A DNA stretch of 64,000 nt from Gemmata massiliana (GTDB taxonomy: Bacteria > Planctomycetota > Planctomycetia > Gemmatales > Gemmataceae), in contig HG799470.1 of assembly GCA_000531095.1 (NCBI GenBank), positions 198,268 to 262,267 of the forward strand, written 5' to 3'. The notes beneath the pieces are model-generated. The model had not been told where the DNA came from. It saw nothing but the letters and a program-made list of their open reading frames with translations, and made no database searches. A program made the translations under genes and the position numbers. Of this stretch, positions 14,515 through 23,527 are shown one piece after another (positions within the stretch are counted from its first letter, which is position 1; each line of letters opens with the position of its first letter).

Positions 14515-15957
14515 CTACGCAATGATGTCCTTCACCACGGTGCCGTACACGTCCGTCAGGCGCTCGTGGCGGCCCTGGTGGAAGTAGGTCAGTTGCTCGT
14601 GGTCGAGGCCCATCAGGTGCAGGATGGTCGCGTGCAGGTCGTGAATGTGGACTTTCTTTTCGACCGCCTCGAAGCCGAGGTCATCCGTCGCGCCGTAAGC
14701 CGTGCCGCCATTCACGCCGCCGCCCGCCAGCCACATCGAGAACCCGTAGGGGTTGTGGTTGCGCCCCGGTTCGTTCTTCCCCTCACTGAAAGGCATCCGC
14801 CCGAATTCGCCGCCCCACACGATTAGCGTGCTGTCGAGCATGCCGCGCGCCTGAAGGTCCGCTAGGAGCGCCGCGATCGGCTGGTCGACCTCGGCCGCGT
14901 GCTTGCCGTGGTTCGACTCGATGCCCGCGTGCGCGTCCCAGGTGTCTTCGAGGTGCCCGCCGCCGCTGTAGAGTTGCACGAACCGGACGCCGCGCTCCAC
15001 CAAGCGCCGCGCAATGAGGCAGTTCCGCCCGAACTCGTCGGTGGGCTTCTGACCCACACCGTACATCTCCAGCGTTTTCGCCGATTCCTTCGTGAGATCG
15101 ACCGCGTCCGGGGCCGCGGACTGCATCCGGAAGGCCAGCTCGTAGCTCGCGGCGCGAGCGGCCAGTTCGCGCCCGCCGGGGCGCGCGTCCATGTGCTGTT
15201 GGTTCAACTGTGCGAGCAGGTCAAGTTGTTCTTTCTGCACGTCCTTCGTGAGATGGGCGGGGCCGCGTAGGTCGAGGATCGGGTCGCCCGAGGGCCGGAA
15301 CAGCGTGCCCGAGTACGCGGCCGAAATGAACCCGCTCGACCAGTTCGGCTGGCCGCTAATCGGCCCGCCGCGCTTGTCCATCAGCACCACGTAGCCGGGC
15401 AAGTCCTGGTTCGCGGTGCCGAGCCCGTACACCGCCCAGCTCCCGAGCGACGGCCGACCGATGAACGTCTTACCCGTGTTCATCATCACCAGCGCCGAGC
15501 CGTGCGCGTGGCTGTCCGTGTGGCACGAGCGGATCACCGCGAGCTTGTCCGCGTGCTCGCGCACTTTGGGGAAGTAATCCGAGACGGGCAGCCCGCTCTT
15601 GCCGCCCGGCCGGAACTTGCGGAACGCGGGCGTCAGGTACCCGATCTTCCGCCCGCCGGAGTTGATGAATTTCTTGTCCTTCGGGATCTCCTTGCCCGCG
15701 TACTTCTCCAGTTCCGGCTTCGGGTCGAAGGTATCGACCTGCGACGGTCCGCCATTCATCATGAGGAAGATGCAGCTCTTCACCTTCGTGGGGAAGTGCG
15801 GCTTCTTTGGCGCGAGGGGCGAACCGGCGCTGGCCGGCGCATCCGACGCACGCGACTCGGACGCGAGCATCCCCGCGAGCGCGACTCCAGCGAACCCGCC
15901 GCCCATTTCCCAAATGAGTTCGCGCCGGGTCAGACCACAGGGGAAGAGGTTGGACAT
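14515..15957 (-). CDS. DUF1501 (sulfatase-fold) exported protein
   Basis: 480 aa from the ATG at 15957 (an ATG 11 codons upstream is less likely). A TAT-like N-terminus LTRRELIWEMGGGFAGVALAG is followed by the DUF1501 pattern FLMMNGGPSQVDTFDPKP (from about residue 65), RSCHTDSHAHGSA, GGHLEDTWDAH and IVWGGEFGR. The family has the alkaline-phosphatase/sulfatase fold and is very abundant in planctomycetes; its substrate is not established. It is the usual partner of the cytochrome-type PSD1 gene, here the broken gene 115 bp upstream on the same strand. Confidence 0.9.
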   Translation of the reverse strand: MSNLFPCGLTRRELIWEMGGGFAGVALAGMLASESRASDAPASAGSPLAPKKPHFPTKVKSCIFLMMNGGPSQVDTFDPKPELEKYAGKEIPKDKKFINSGGRKIGYLTPAFRKFRPGGKSGLPVSDYFPKVREHADKLAVIRSCHTDSHAHGSALVMMNTGKTFIGRPSLGSWAVYGLGTANQDLPGYVVLMDKRGGPISGQPNWSSGFISAAYSGTLFRPSGDPILDLRGPAHLTKDVQKEQLDLLAQLNQQHMDARPGGRELAARAASYELAFRMQSAAPDAVDLTKESAKTLEMYGVGQKPTDEFGRNCLIARRLVERGVRFVQLYSGGGHLEDTWDAHAGIESNHGKHAAEVDQPIAALLADLQARGMLDSTLIVWGGEFGRMPFSEGKNEPGRNHNPYGFSMWLAGGGVNGGTAYGATDDLGFEAVEKKVHIHDLHATILHLMGLDHEQLTYFHQGRHERLTDVYGTVVKDIIA

Positions 15958-16072
15958 ATCTGTCTCCAGGGGCGAGTGAGACACCCGCACAAGCTCATTC
16001 GTGTGTGTCGCAAGATATTTCGTTACGCTTCAACGCGGGCTGCCGGTGGGCGCCCGAGCTTCGCAGCGCGAA

Positions 16073-18570
16073 TCAATCAACGTACATGAATTCGTTGGTA
16101 TTCAGCAACACGTGGCACAGTGAGGCGAGCGCGTCGAGGTCCGGCGTTGGGCGTTTCGCGAACGTCTTCGTCTGCTTCTCCAGGTGCGCGAGTGCGGCGG
16201 TGACCTCCGCGTCACGTGGATCGCGCCCGAGGGCGCTGCGCCAAGCGTGAACGACCTGCTCCTTGCGTTCCTTCTTGGTGCCGATCCGTTTTGCGAGGGC
16301 GGCACTTTGTTCGTGAACGAACGGGTTGTTGAGTAGCGCGAGCGACTGCGTGGGTACGGTCGTCACGTCGCGCTGACAACTCGGGAGCGTCGTGTCCGGG
16401 AGGTCGAACGTGGTCAGGAGCGGCGGAAGCAACCCGCGCTTGGCGAAGATGTACACGCTGCGGCGACCCTGTTCTACCGCCGGCGACGCCTTCCATGCGT
16501 TGTCCTTCATGGACAACCCTTCCAGTGCGTCCGGCGGGATCTCGGGCGCGAAGCTCGGCCCGCCGATCTTGTCCAGCTTCAGGTTGCCGCCCGCGGAGAG
16601 TAGTGCGTCGCGGAGGGCTTCCGCATCGAGCCGCCGGCGCTCCGCGTGCCACCAGTATTTGTTCCCCGCGTCGCGGCGCGCGTACTCGTCCTGCTTCGGG
16701 TGGATCGAGGACTGGCGGTAGGTTTCCGAGAGCAGAATGAGCCGGTGGAGGCGCTTGAGGGACCAAGAACCTAACCCCCCGTCCCCTTCGCCTCCGTGCT
16801 CGCCGGTCCTGTCAGCGGAGCTTCTCGCGGACCGGCGCCGAAGGAAGGGGGGGCAGAACCATCACTGGTTTTAAGCCCCTCTCCGTTTAGGGGAGGGGTT
16901 GGGGAGGGGTTCAAGACCGGACTCGGTAAAGTAGTATAAGTAATAACTTCGTTCTCGCGGACCGGCGCCGAAGGAAGGGGGGGCAGAACCATCACTGGTT
17001 TTAAGCCCCTCTCCGTTTAGGGGAGGGGTTGGGGAGGGGTTCAAGACCGGACCACTAGCCGAATTTAACCGTTCCCCCGAAGGAAGAACTGATGGGTTCA
17101 CCAGTTCGCTCGCGAGCCAATCGAGCAGTTCGGGGTGCGTCGGCTTGTCACCGGTGAAGCCGAAGTTGTCCGGCGTGCGCACCAGCCCCTGCCCGAAGTG
17201 GTACTGCCACACGCGGTTCACCCAGACGCGCGCGGTGAGCGGGTTTTGGGGGTCGGTGATCCACTGTGCGAGTTGGAGCCGACGGGTAGTTGTCTTCGCG
17301 CTCGCGGGCGGAACTGTGAGCGGCTTGTCGAGCGCGGAAATCATCGACAGGTGCCCCGGTTCGACGACCGCGCCGGGGCGGTTCGGGTCGCCCTTCTTCA
17401 GGAGCTTGATCGGCGGAACCTCTTTGCCGCGATCCGTCCAGCCGAACACGCCGGTGTGCCCGAGAGCTTTGGCGTCCGGTCCGCCGAGGTGCTCGCGCGG
17501 TCCCGGCTCGATGAACCCGGCCCAGAACGCCCCTGCCATGCGGTAGTAGTCGGTCTGGCGGATCGCATCGAACTTGTGGTCATGGCACCGGGCACACTTC
17601 ACCGTCATCCCGAGGAACGCGGTACTCGTGGCGCCCACCATGTCTTCGAGCCGGTCGTATTTGTACTCGTTCGGGTCGTTCGGCTCGTCGTTCCACGTGC
17701 CGAGCCGGATGAAGCCGGTCGCGACCGTGGTGTTCGCGTTGGCGTTCGGTAGCTCGTCCCCTGCGAGTTGTTCCAGTACGAAACGGTCGTAAGGCACGTC
17801 GGAATTGAACGCCTTAATGACCCAGTCGCGGTACTTCCACACGTCCGGCTTCACCTGGTCGCGTTCATACCCACAGGTCTCCGCAAAGCGCGCGACGTCG
17901 AGCCAGTACCGGCCCCAGCGCTCGCCGTAGTGTTCGCTCGCGAGCAACTTGTCGATCAGTTTCTCGTATGCGTTCGGCGATTTGTCGTTGGCGAACGCCT
18001 CGACCTCTTCGCAAGTCGGCGGAAGTCCGAGCAGGTCGAAATACACGCGGCGCACGAGCGCGCGCCGATCCGCGGGCGGGGCAAGTGACATCCCGTTGTC
18101 ACGGAGTTTCGTGCGGACGAAGCGGTCGATGGGGTTGGGGCGTCCGCGACATCGGGAACCTTCGGGCGCGTGACGGGTTGAAGGCTCCACCAGTCGCGTC
18201 CGGCGCGAGTTGCTGTGGTCGCGGCGAACGGGTCGATGGGGTCCGTCCCCCACTTCGCGCCGCTCGCGATCCACTCCTTCAGCACGGCTTTTTCGCGCGC
18301 GGAGAGTGGTTTCTTGGGCGGCATCTCGTCGGACGCGACCCGCTTCCACAACTCGCTCTCGTCCGGCTTGCCCGGGGTGATGGACCCGCTCTTACCGAGC
18401 ACTGCGTCTTTACGAGTGAGGTCCAAGCCGCCCTTCGGATCAGCACCGGAGTGGCAATCGAGGCACCGCGCGCCCAGAACCGCGACCACATCTTTATCGA
18501 AGTCGGGCGCGGCGGCAGAACTCGTGGCGGGAACGAGGAGGGCAGACGAGATAATGGCGAGCAGCCGCAT
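16073..18570 (-). pseudogene. PSD1-type cytochrome c / DUF1549 / DUF1553 gene, broken by frameshift and insertion
   Basis: The N-terminus (from 18570) has a signal peptide and a heme site CLDCH (about residues 36-40). Near 18131-18141, at a G-rich run, the frame shifts: the continuing DUF1549 part (NPIDRFVRTKL, YGERWGRYWLDVARFAETCGY, CARCHDHKFD) is read one base over. After LLDWLASELV (about 17090) the reading is interrupted by roughly 320 bp of repeat-rich DNA with stops. The DUF1553 C-terminus (LKRLHRLILLSETYRQ, ending EFMYVD at 16073) then resumes in the same frame. The intact protein would be a secreted cytochrome partner of the DUF1501 protein. Confidence 0.88.
16771..17090. repeat. Repeat-bearing insertion with a 100-bp direct duplication
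   Basis: Interrupts the PSD1-type gene. A 100-bp unit occurs twice without a difference (16822-16921 and 16952-17051), separated by 30 bp that include GTAGTATAAGTAATAAC. Each unit contains the inverted pair CCCCTCTCCGTTTAGGGGAGGGG. No transposase is encoded. Exact insertion ends are not defined; no target-site duplication is obvious. Confidence 0.8.
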
Positions 18571-18829
18571 GAGGTCGGCACCGGGAGAGTGACGGACGCT
18601 CGTGATACCCCGGTTCGGTTTCCCGACCGGCGATCAAGCATCCCATCGTGGGTGGCGTGAGCCAACAGACTAAATGGTGCGCCGACTTTTGTAAAGTATT
18701 TTTAGTAAATCAATTTTAGAAACTCGAAACTCTGCTAGAGTGGCCGCAGTGCTGCTGCCGTTTCTCGGGCGATTCGGATGACGTGTGAGGTACCCGGTAA
18801 CCCCTTCGCGCGAGGTACTTATCGAACGG

Positions 18830-19018
18830 CTACCCCTGAAAGAGTTGCACGGCAATGCGTGGCACGCTCTCGCGCTCGTTCGCCTCGTACACAGTAACCA
18901 CATTGTCGTGATTGACCTGCGCGGCAGCCCGGGCCTCGCGCAGGAACCGCTCCCGAGCGGACGAATTCGCAGCGAACCGTGGGAGCACTCGCACGGGTCT
19001 ATAAGAGCCACCCGTCAC
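18830..19018 (-). pseudogene. Serine/threonine kinase fragment
   Basis: A 62-codon frame with RPVRVLPRFAANSSARERF, LREARAAAQVNHDNVV and TVYEANERESVPRIA, which matches the N-lobe of Hanks-type kinases (helix C and following strands). The glycine loop is missing upstream, and nothing kinase-like continues after VQLFQG, where the frame stops. It is a decayed remnant abutting the 3' end of the ABC permease gene. Kinases of this type are numerous in planctomycetes. Confidence 0.65.
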
Positions 19019-19896
19019 ACGCCCGCGTTTTCTTCGAGCTTACCCAAGCGCCAGGCGCGGCGCTCGCTCCAGCGCCAGAAGAGTTGAGCCGCGACCATCA
19101 GAGCGACCGTCGTCGCGAGGAGCGTGAGTGCGAGTTCCACGTTGGACCAATTTGAGAGCGGCCCGCGGAGCTTCTCGGGCACTTCGCCCATCAGGGCACG
19201 GCGCATCCCTTCGAGCCAGTACGTCGTCGGTAAGCTCAGGCTCACCCACTGGACCCACGCCATACTTCCCTGGAACACCGAGAGCGGGAACACCACGCCG
19301 CTCAGCAGGTACACCAGCCCCGCGATCCCTTCGCTCAGGAACATTCCGTTCCGCGACATATTCAGACACGCTGCGGCGAGCAGCATCCCGCACGCCCAGA
19401 GCATCATCGCACCGATGACCAGGTATACGAGCAACCACGGCACGTCGACGGTGACCGAATCCCGCACCTGCGCGAACAGGATCAACCCCGTGGTGAGGCT
19501 CAGCACGCCGCCCACGATACCTTCCAGCGCACGCGACGCCCCGCGCCCGAGGAAGTACGTCTGGAACTGCGCCGGGCTGATGTAGACGTACTTCAGCATG
19601 CGGTAGTGCTCGCGGTCGCGCACCACGGCATAGCTCAGTCCGAACATCACCGTGCCGACCAAGCCGTAACACGCATTGGAAACGTACATGTACGGCAGAA
19701 ACTGCGGCGAAATGCGGGCGCGCCCGATACCGACGGCGGCCTGGTCCGCGGCGAAGAACATGCCCACGAGCATGAGCGACCCGCACACGGGCTTCACGAA
19801 CATGTAGACCGCGAACAGCAGCGGGCTGGTCCAGTTCGTTTCGAGCTGCCAGCCGAGCCACGCGGAGAGCCGAAGTGTGCGGAGGTGTGCGAGCAT
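19015..19896 (-). CDS. ABC-2 type transporter permease
   Basis: 293 aa from the ATG at 19896, with about six membrane helices (roughly residues 25-45, 70-90, 115-140, 150-175, 185-205, 255-275). The region NACYGLVGTVMFGLSYAVVRDRE and the later LLSGVVFPLSVF are typical of ABC-2 permeases, which export polysaccharides or drugs with a separate ATPase. No ATPase gene is adjacent: upstream is an S9 peptidase and downstream a kinase remnant. It is therefore an orphan permease here, perhaps served by an ATPase elsewhere. Confidence 0.82.
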   Translation of the reverse strand: MLAHLRTLRLSAWLGWQLETNWTSPLLFAVYMFVKPVCGSLMLVGMFFAADQAAVGIGRARISPQFLPYMYVSNACYGLVGTVMFGLSYAVVRDREHYRMLKYVYISPAQFQTYFLGRGASRALEGIVGGVLSLTTGLILFAQVRDSVTVDVPWLLVYLVIGAMMLWACGMLLAAACLNMSRNGMFLSEGIAGLVYLLSGVVFPLSVFQGSMAWVQWVSLSLPTTYWLEGMRRALMGEVPEKLRGPLSNWSNVELALTLLATTVALMVAAQLFWRWSERRAWRLGKLEENAGV

Positions 19897-20017
19897 AGAG
19901 GCATGATACGGGCGCGAAGGGCACAAAAAGAAGACTTCGAGCCAAGCGACGGACGAACACAGAAAACACGGATCAGAGGACAGAGGATAGAGGACAAAAA
20001 CGCGCGAGAGGTTTATA

Positions 20018-20181
20018 GCCCCGTGAGGGGCGAAGGCGTGTAGCCAGGGGTGGAGCGGAGCGCAACCCCTGGCGGGCTCCCTCCAATCCCGGCGAGTTTG
20101 CCTTTTGGCACGGCAAGTTCGCCAGGGGTTGCGCCGCGCTCCACCCCTGGCTACACGCCTTCGCCCCTTACGGGGCTGAAA
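20018..20181. repeat. Large imperfect inverted repeat (about 60-bp arms)
   Basis: Left arm (about 20020-20081) contains GGCGTGTAGCCAGGGGTGG and AACCCCTGGCG. The right arm (about 20121-20178) contains the reverse complements in mirrored order, with CGCCAGGGGTTGCGCC and CCACCCCTGGCTACACGCC. It lies between the convergent-like ends of the permease upstream region and the S9 peptidase 3' end. It resembles a dispersed palindromic element and may also act as a terminator. Confidence 0.8.
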
Positions 20182-20245
20182 CGCATTTGCCTTCTGTCTT
20201 GATCCCCGTTATTTGCGTGATCCGCGGCTCTTTTACATCACGCTC

Positions 20246-22189
20246 CTATTTGATCTCGCCGGAGTGCCCCTTGATCTCGCCGACGGCTTCGGCGCGGCCA
20301 CCGAGGTGTTTGGCGAGGAACTGCTCCGTGATTGCGAAGAAGTGCAGCCGGTTCTCCGGGCGCTGGAACCCGTGGCCCTCGTCCGGGTACAACACGTATT
20401 CCACCGGCTTACCGTTCTTCCGCATCGCGTCGACGATCTGATCGCTCTCGGCCACCTTCACACGCGGGTCGTTCTTCCCCTGGCCGATCAGGAGCGGCTT
20501 GGTGATGTAATTCACCTTCGAGAGCGGTGAGCGCTCCTTCAAGAACTCCTCTTCTTTCTCCAAGTCACCGACGCGCTTGGCGAACAGAGCCTTCGCGGGT
20601 GCCCAGTACGGCGGGACCGTCTTCAACAGCGTGACGATGTTGCTGGGGCCGACGATGTCCACCCCGCACGCGAACTCGTCCGGCGTGAACGTGAGGCCGA
20701 CGAGCGTCGCGTATCCGCCGTAGCTGCCGCCCATGATCGCGACCTTCTTCGGGTCCGCGACGCCCTGTTTGACGATCCACTCCTTCGCGTCGATCAAGTC
20801 CTGGTGCATCTTCCCGGCCCATTCCCTGTTACCGGCGTTCAGGAACTTCTTGCCGTAACCGGTGCTCCCGCGGAAGTTCACCTGAAGGACCGTGTAGCCG
20901 CGATTCGCGAGGAACTGCGTCAGCGGGCTGAAGCCCCACGAGTCGCGCGCCCACGGGCCACCGTGAACGAGGAGCACCGTCGGCAGATCCTTCGCTTCGA
21001 CGCCGAGCGGCTTCGTCAGGTAGCCGTGAACGACCAGCCCGTCCTTCGCCTTGTACTGAATCGGTTCCATCTGCGCGAGCTTCGTGTTCTCCAGCTTCGA
21101 GTTGTTGAAGAACAGGAAGTCCGCCTTCTTCGTGTCGCGGTGGTAGAGGTAGTACGACACCGGGCCGTCGTCGGTGACGTAGGCGACGATCCACAGCGTG
21201 TCGTCCGTGGTCTTGCTCGTCACGCTGAAGTCGCCGCGCCGGATCTTCGCGAGCGCGGCGAAGTCGTCCTTCACGCTGTCGTCGAGCACCTTCCACTCGG
21301 TCCGGGCCTTCGCGAACGACACCGCGAGCGGGATACGCTTCTTGTCGTCAATCATCGCGCCGCCGATGTCGTACTCTTTGTCTTCCGCGATCACCTCTTC
21401 CTTGCTGGTTGCGAGGTCGAACTTGGTGAGCCGGAGCGTGTCCGTGCTGTCGTTACCGATGACGTAGAGCGTGTTCGCGTCCGCGCCGAACCCGGCCGCC
21501 TGCCCCTGCTCCTCGTTCGTCCACTTCTTGATCGTCTTCCACTCCGCGCCGGGCTTCTCGCGCACCATCAGGTCGTAGCCACCGGTCTCCGAGTTGACGG
21601 CAGTCGCGGCACGAATGACGAAGTCCTTGTCCGTGGTCCAGCCCACCACGAGGCCGGGGTTCTCGGTGTCGATCTTCTCTTCGCCGGTCGAAATGGTGAC
21701 GCGGTGCATGTCGAACGCGGCCTTGTTCCGCTTGTTCATGCCCACGAGGAGCGTGTCCGGGTGCTTCTCGTCGAGTTCGACGCCCTGCACGCGGACGCCC
21801 GTAAACGGCGTGAGGTCGCGCGTCTTCCCGGTGTCGAATTCCGCCGCGAACAGGTGGAAGTTCTCGTCCCCGCCCGCGTCCTGGAGGTACAGCAGGTGTT
21901 TGCCGTCGTGCGCCCAGAAGTACTGGCGGATGCCGCGCTTCTCGTCGCTGGTCACCTTCTTGTCGTTCGCTTTGCCGGCCGGCAGTGCAGTGGTGCGCAC
22001 CCACACCTGGAGCACGTTCTTCTCGTCCGGGGCGAGGTACGCGATGTGCTTCCCGTCCGGGGAGATTTGCGGACCGGCCTTGTCCGGGTTGCCGAACAAC
22101 ACGTCGCGCGGGATGAGCGGCGGCGCCTCGGCCGAGGCGACTAGGGGCGTCATGGCGAACACTCCCGCAAAGAATGCGAAGCGGAACAT
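20246..22189 (-). CDS. S9-family (prolyl oligopeptidase-type) secreted peptidase
   Basis: 647 aa with a signal peptide (about residues 1-20, ending VASA). The N-terminal beta-propeller (about 30-370) carries ISPDGKHIAYLAP-type repeats. The C-terminal alpha/beta hydrolase (about 380-640) has the nucleophile motif GGSYGGYA, an Asp in GKNDPRV and a His in DEGHGFQ. Such enzymes cleave oligopeptides, here probably in the periplasm. The propeller-like filter before the catalytic domain is typical of acylaminoacyl- or dipeptidyl-peptidase relatives. It stands alone with no evident operon partner. Confidence 0.9.
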   Translation of the reverse strand: MFRFAFFAGVFAMTPLVASAEAPPLIPRDVLFGNPDKAGPQISPDGKHIAYLAPDEKNVLQVWVRTTALPAGKANDKKVTSDEKRGIRQYFWAHDGKHLLYLQDAGGDENFHLFAAEFDTGKTRDLTPFTGVRVQGVELDEKHPDTLLVGMNKRNKAAFDMHRVTISTGEEKIDTENPGLVVGWTTDKDFVIRAATAVNSETGGYDLMVREKPGAEWKTIKKWTNEEQGQAAGFGADANTLYVIGNDSTDTLRLTKFDLATSKEEVIAEDKEYDIGGAMIDDKKRIPLAVSFAKARTEWKVLDDSVKDDFAALAKIRRGDFSVTSKTTDDTLWIVAYVTDDGPVSYYLYHRDTKKADFLFFNNSKLENTKLAQMEPIQYKAKDGLVVHGYLTKPLGVEAKDLPTVLLVHGGPWARDSWGFSPLTQFLANRGYTVLQVNFRGSTGYGKKFLNAGNREWAGKMHQDLIDAKEWIVKQGVADPKKVAIMGGSYGGYATLVGLTFTPDEFACGVDIVGPSNIVTLLKTVPPYWAPAKALFAKRVGDLEKEEEFLKERSPLSKVNYITKPLLIGQGKNDPRVKVAESDQIVDAMRKNGKPVEYVLYPDEGHGFQRPENRLHFFAITEQFLAKHLGGRAEAVGEIKGHSGEIK

Positions 22190-22403
22190 GCGTTTCTCCA
22201 GAGTTGAGGAACGACGACGGGGCGATTGTAGACAAAAGCCGGTCTCCCGCCTCCGGCCCGTAACTCGAGTGGGGCCGCAGACGGGAGTCGAGTGAGGTGC
22301 TATTCGGCGAACCGGCCCGCATATTGCGGCCGTTTTTTCTTTGCAGAACTATGGGAGCAATTCTCGTAACGATTTGTGTTGTTAAGGAGTCGGCGTTTTG
22401 CTC

Positions 22404-22459
22404 GTGGCACAGGCCTCTGGCCTGTGCGAGCGCCTCCACAGGCCGGAGGCCTGTGCCAC
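22404..22459. repeat. Dispersed palindromic repeat, copy 2
   Basis: Starts GTGGCACAGGCCTCTGGCC at 22404; the inverse arm ends at 22459 with one arm mismatch. Preceded by TTTTGCTC exactly as in copy 1. Lies in the 305-bp gap between the S9 peptidase start and the DUF4261-like 3' end; nothing else is seen there. Confidence 0.9.
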
Positions 22460-22494
22460 CAAACCACAAATCATCGGACCGCCAGTTCCGCGCC

Positions 22495-23418
22495 CTACAA
22501 AACCGACAGTTCGCTCCCCGCGACGCGGTCGGCGACGAGCATCTCGCCCTCGCTGTCCAGGTACCACTCCTCCGTGGCCCGCGCGCGGAGACGCAGGAAC
22601 ATGTCGTCACCCACTTGCATCGAGTGACCCGGCGCGAACGACTTACCGGACGAGCGCAGGTACGCGAGCGCGTTGTTGAACAGGTCGAATATGAAGCGCG
22701 CCATCTCGTGGTTGTCCGCGCGCAGCGCGAGGTCCGGCAGCCCGAACCGGTGGCACCCGTAGGTGCGCATCCAGACCCCCGGTTGCCCGTCCACTTCGAG
22801 CTTCACGAACCCGCAATAAATGAGCAGTAGCGGCAGCCCGCGCAGGGCCGCGAGCATGTTCCCGCCGTCCTCTTCGTGCGGGGTCAGCACGGGTGCGGGG
22901 ATCGCGGTCCGGGCGGTTTCGTTCAACGTGAACACCGCACCGTGCATCGTGAGTGAGCCCGCAACGGCGGCCAGCGCGACGTACTGTTCGAGCGGGTTCT
23001 GATCGTACCCGTTGTAGTACAGCATCACGTGCGCCTGGTTGCGGTACGCGATCTCCTTGTACTGCGGGTCGAAGTGGGCGGGTTGCACGCACCCCTTAAC
23101 AATGTCCGCGGGCATCGGGTTCGCGAACCCGACCAATTTGATAACGTGCGCCCCCCACGCGACCAGTCCCATGAGCACCGGTTCGAGCGGGGTCGGCTTC
23201 TCGGCCGGCGGAACCTGGTAGATCTCGACCGTGGCGTCCGCGAGGTCCGGGTGGTACTCGCGCACGGTGACCGCCAGCTTGTCCGCGGGCAGATCGAGCG
23301 GGATGTCGAAGAGGCACTGCAACCCGACGGGATCGGTCAGGCGCGGGTTCGCGACCGCCGGTCCGCCGATCCGCGGTACCCCTTTTCCGAAGAACCGGTC
23401 CAACAAATCGTCAGCCAT
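22495..23418 (-). CDS. DUF4261-like hypothetical protein
   Basis: 307 aa from the ATG at 23418 (MADDLLDRFFGKG); an upstream ATG adds four residues. The arrangement, with an N-terminal LFDIPLDLPADKLAVTVREY, central LMGLVAWGAHVIKLVGFANP and a C-terminal CGFVKLEVDGQPGVWMRTYG, suggests a DUF4261-type domain, but I cannot confirm this. No signal peptide or membrane helix. Divergent from the Gfo/Idh/MocA gene, 109 bp apart. Confidence 0.6.
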   Translation of the reverse strand: MADDLLDRFFGKGVPRIGGPAVANPRLTDPVGLQCLFDIPLDLPADKLAVTVREYHPDLADATVEIYQVPPAEKPTPLEPVLMGLVAWGAHVIKLVGFANPMPADIVKGCVQPAHFDPQYKEIAYRNQAHVMLYYNGYDQNPLEQYVALAAVAGSLTMHGAVFTLNETARTAIPAPVLTPHEEDGGNMLAALRGLPLLLIYCGFVKLEVDGQPGVWMRTYGCHRFGLPDLALRADNHEMARFIFDLFNNALAYLRSSGKSFAPGHSMQVGDDMFLRLRARATEEWYLDSEGEMLVADRVAGSELSVL

Positions 23419-23527
23419 CGCGCACATCACTCCGGTTTCTGATTGCGTGGCCGCGGCCCCGCCGTAGTATCATACACGTCTCCCGCTCCCCACCCACGCA
23501 CTCGCTCGTTTCGTGAAAGGAACGGTC

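Noticed and set aside
20804..22144. 446-codon plus-strand frame
   Set aside because: Antisense to the S9 peptidase, dominated by Val/Arg/Glu runs without any motif.
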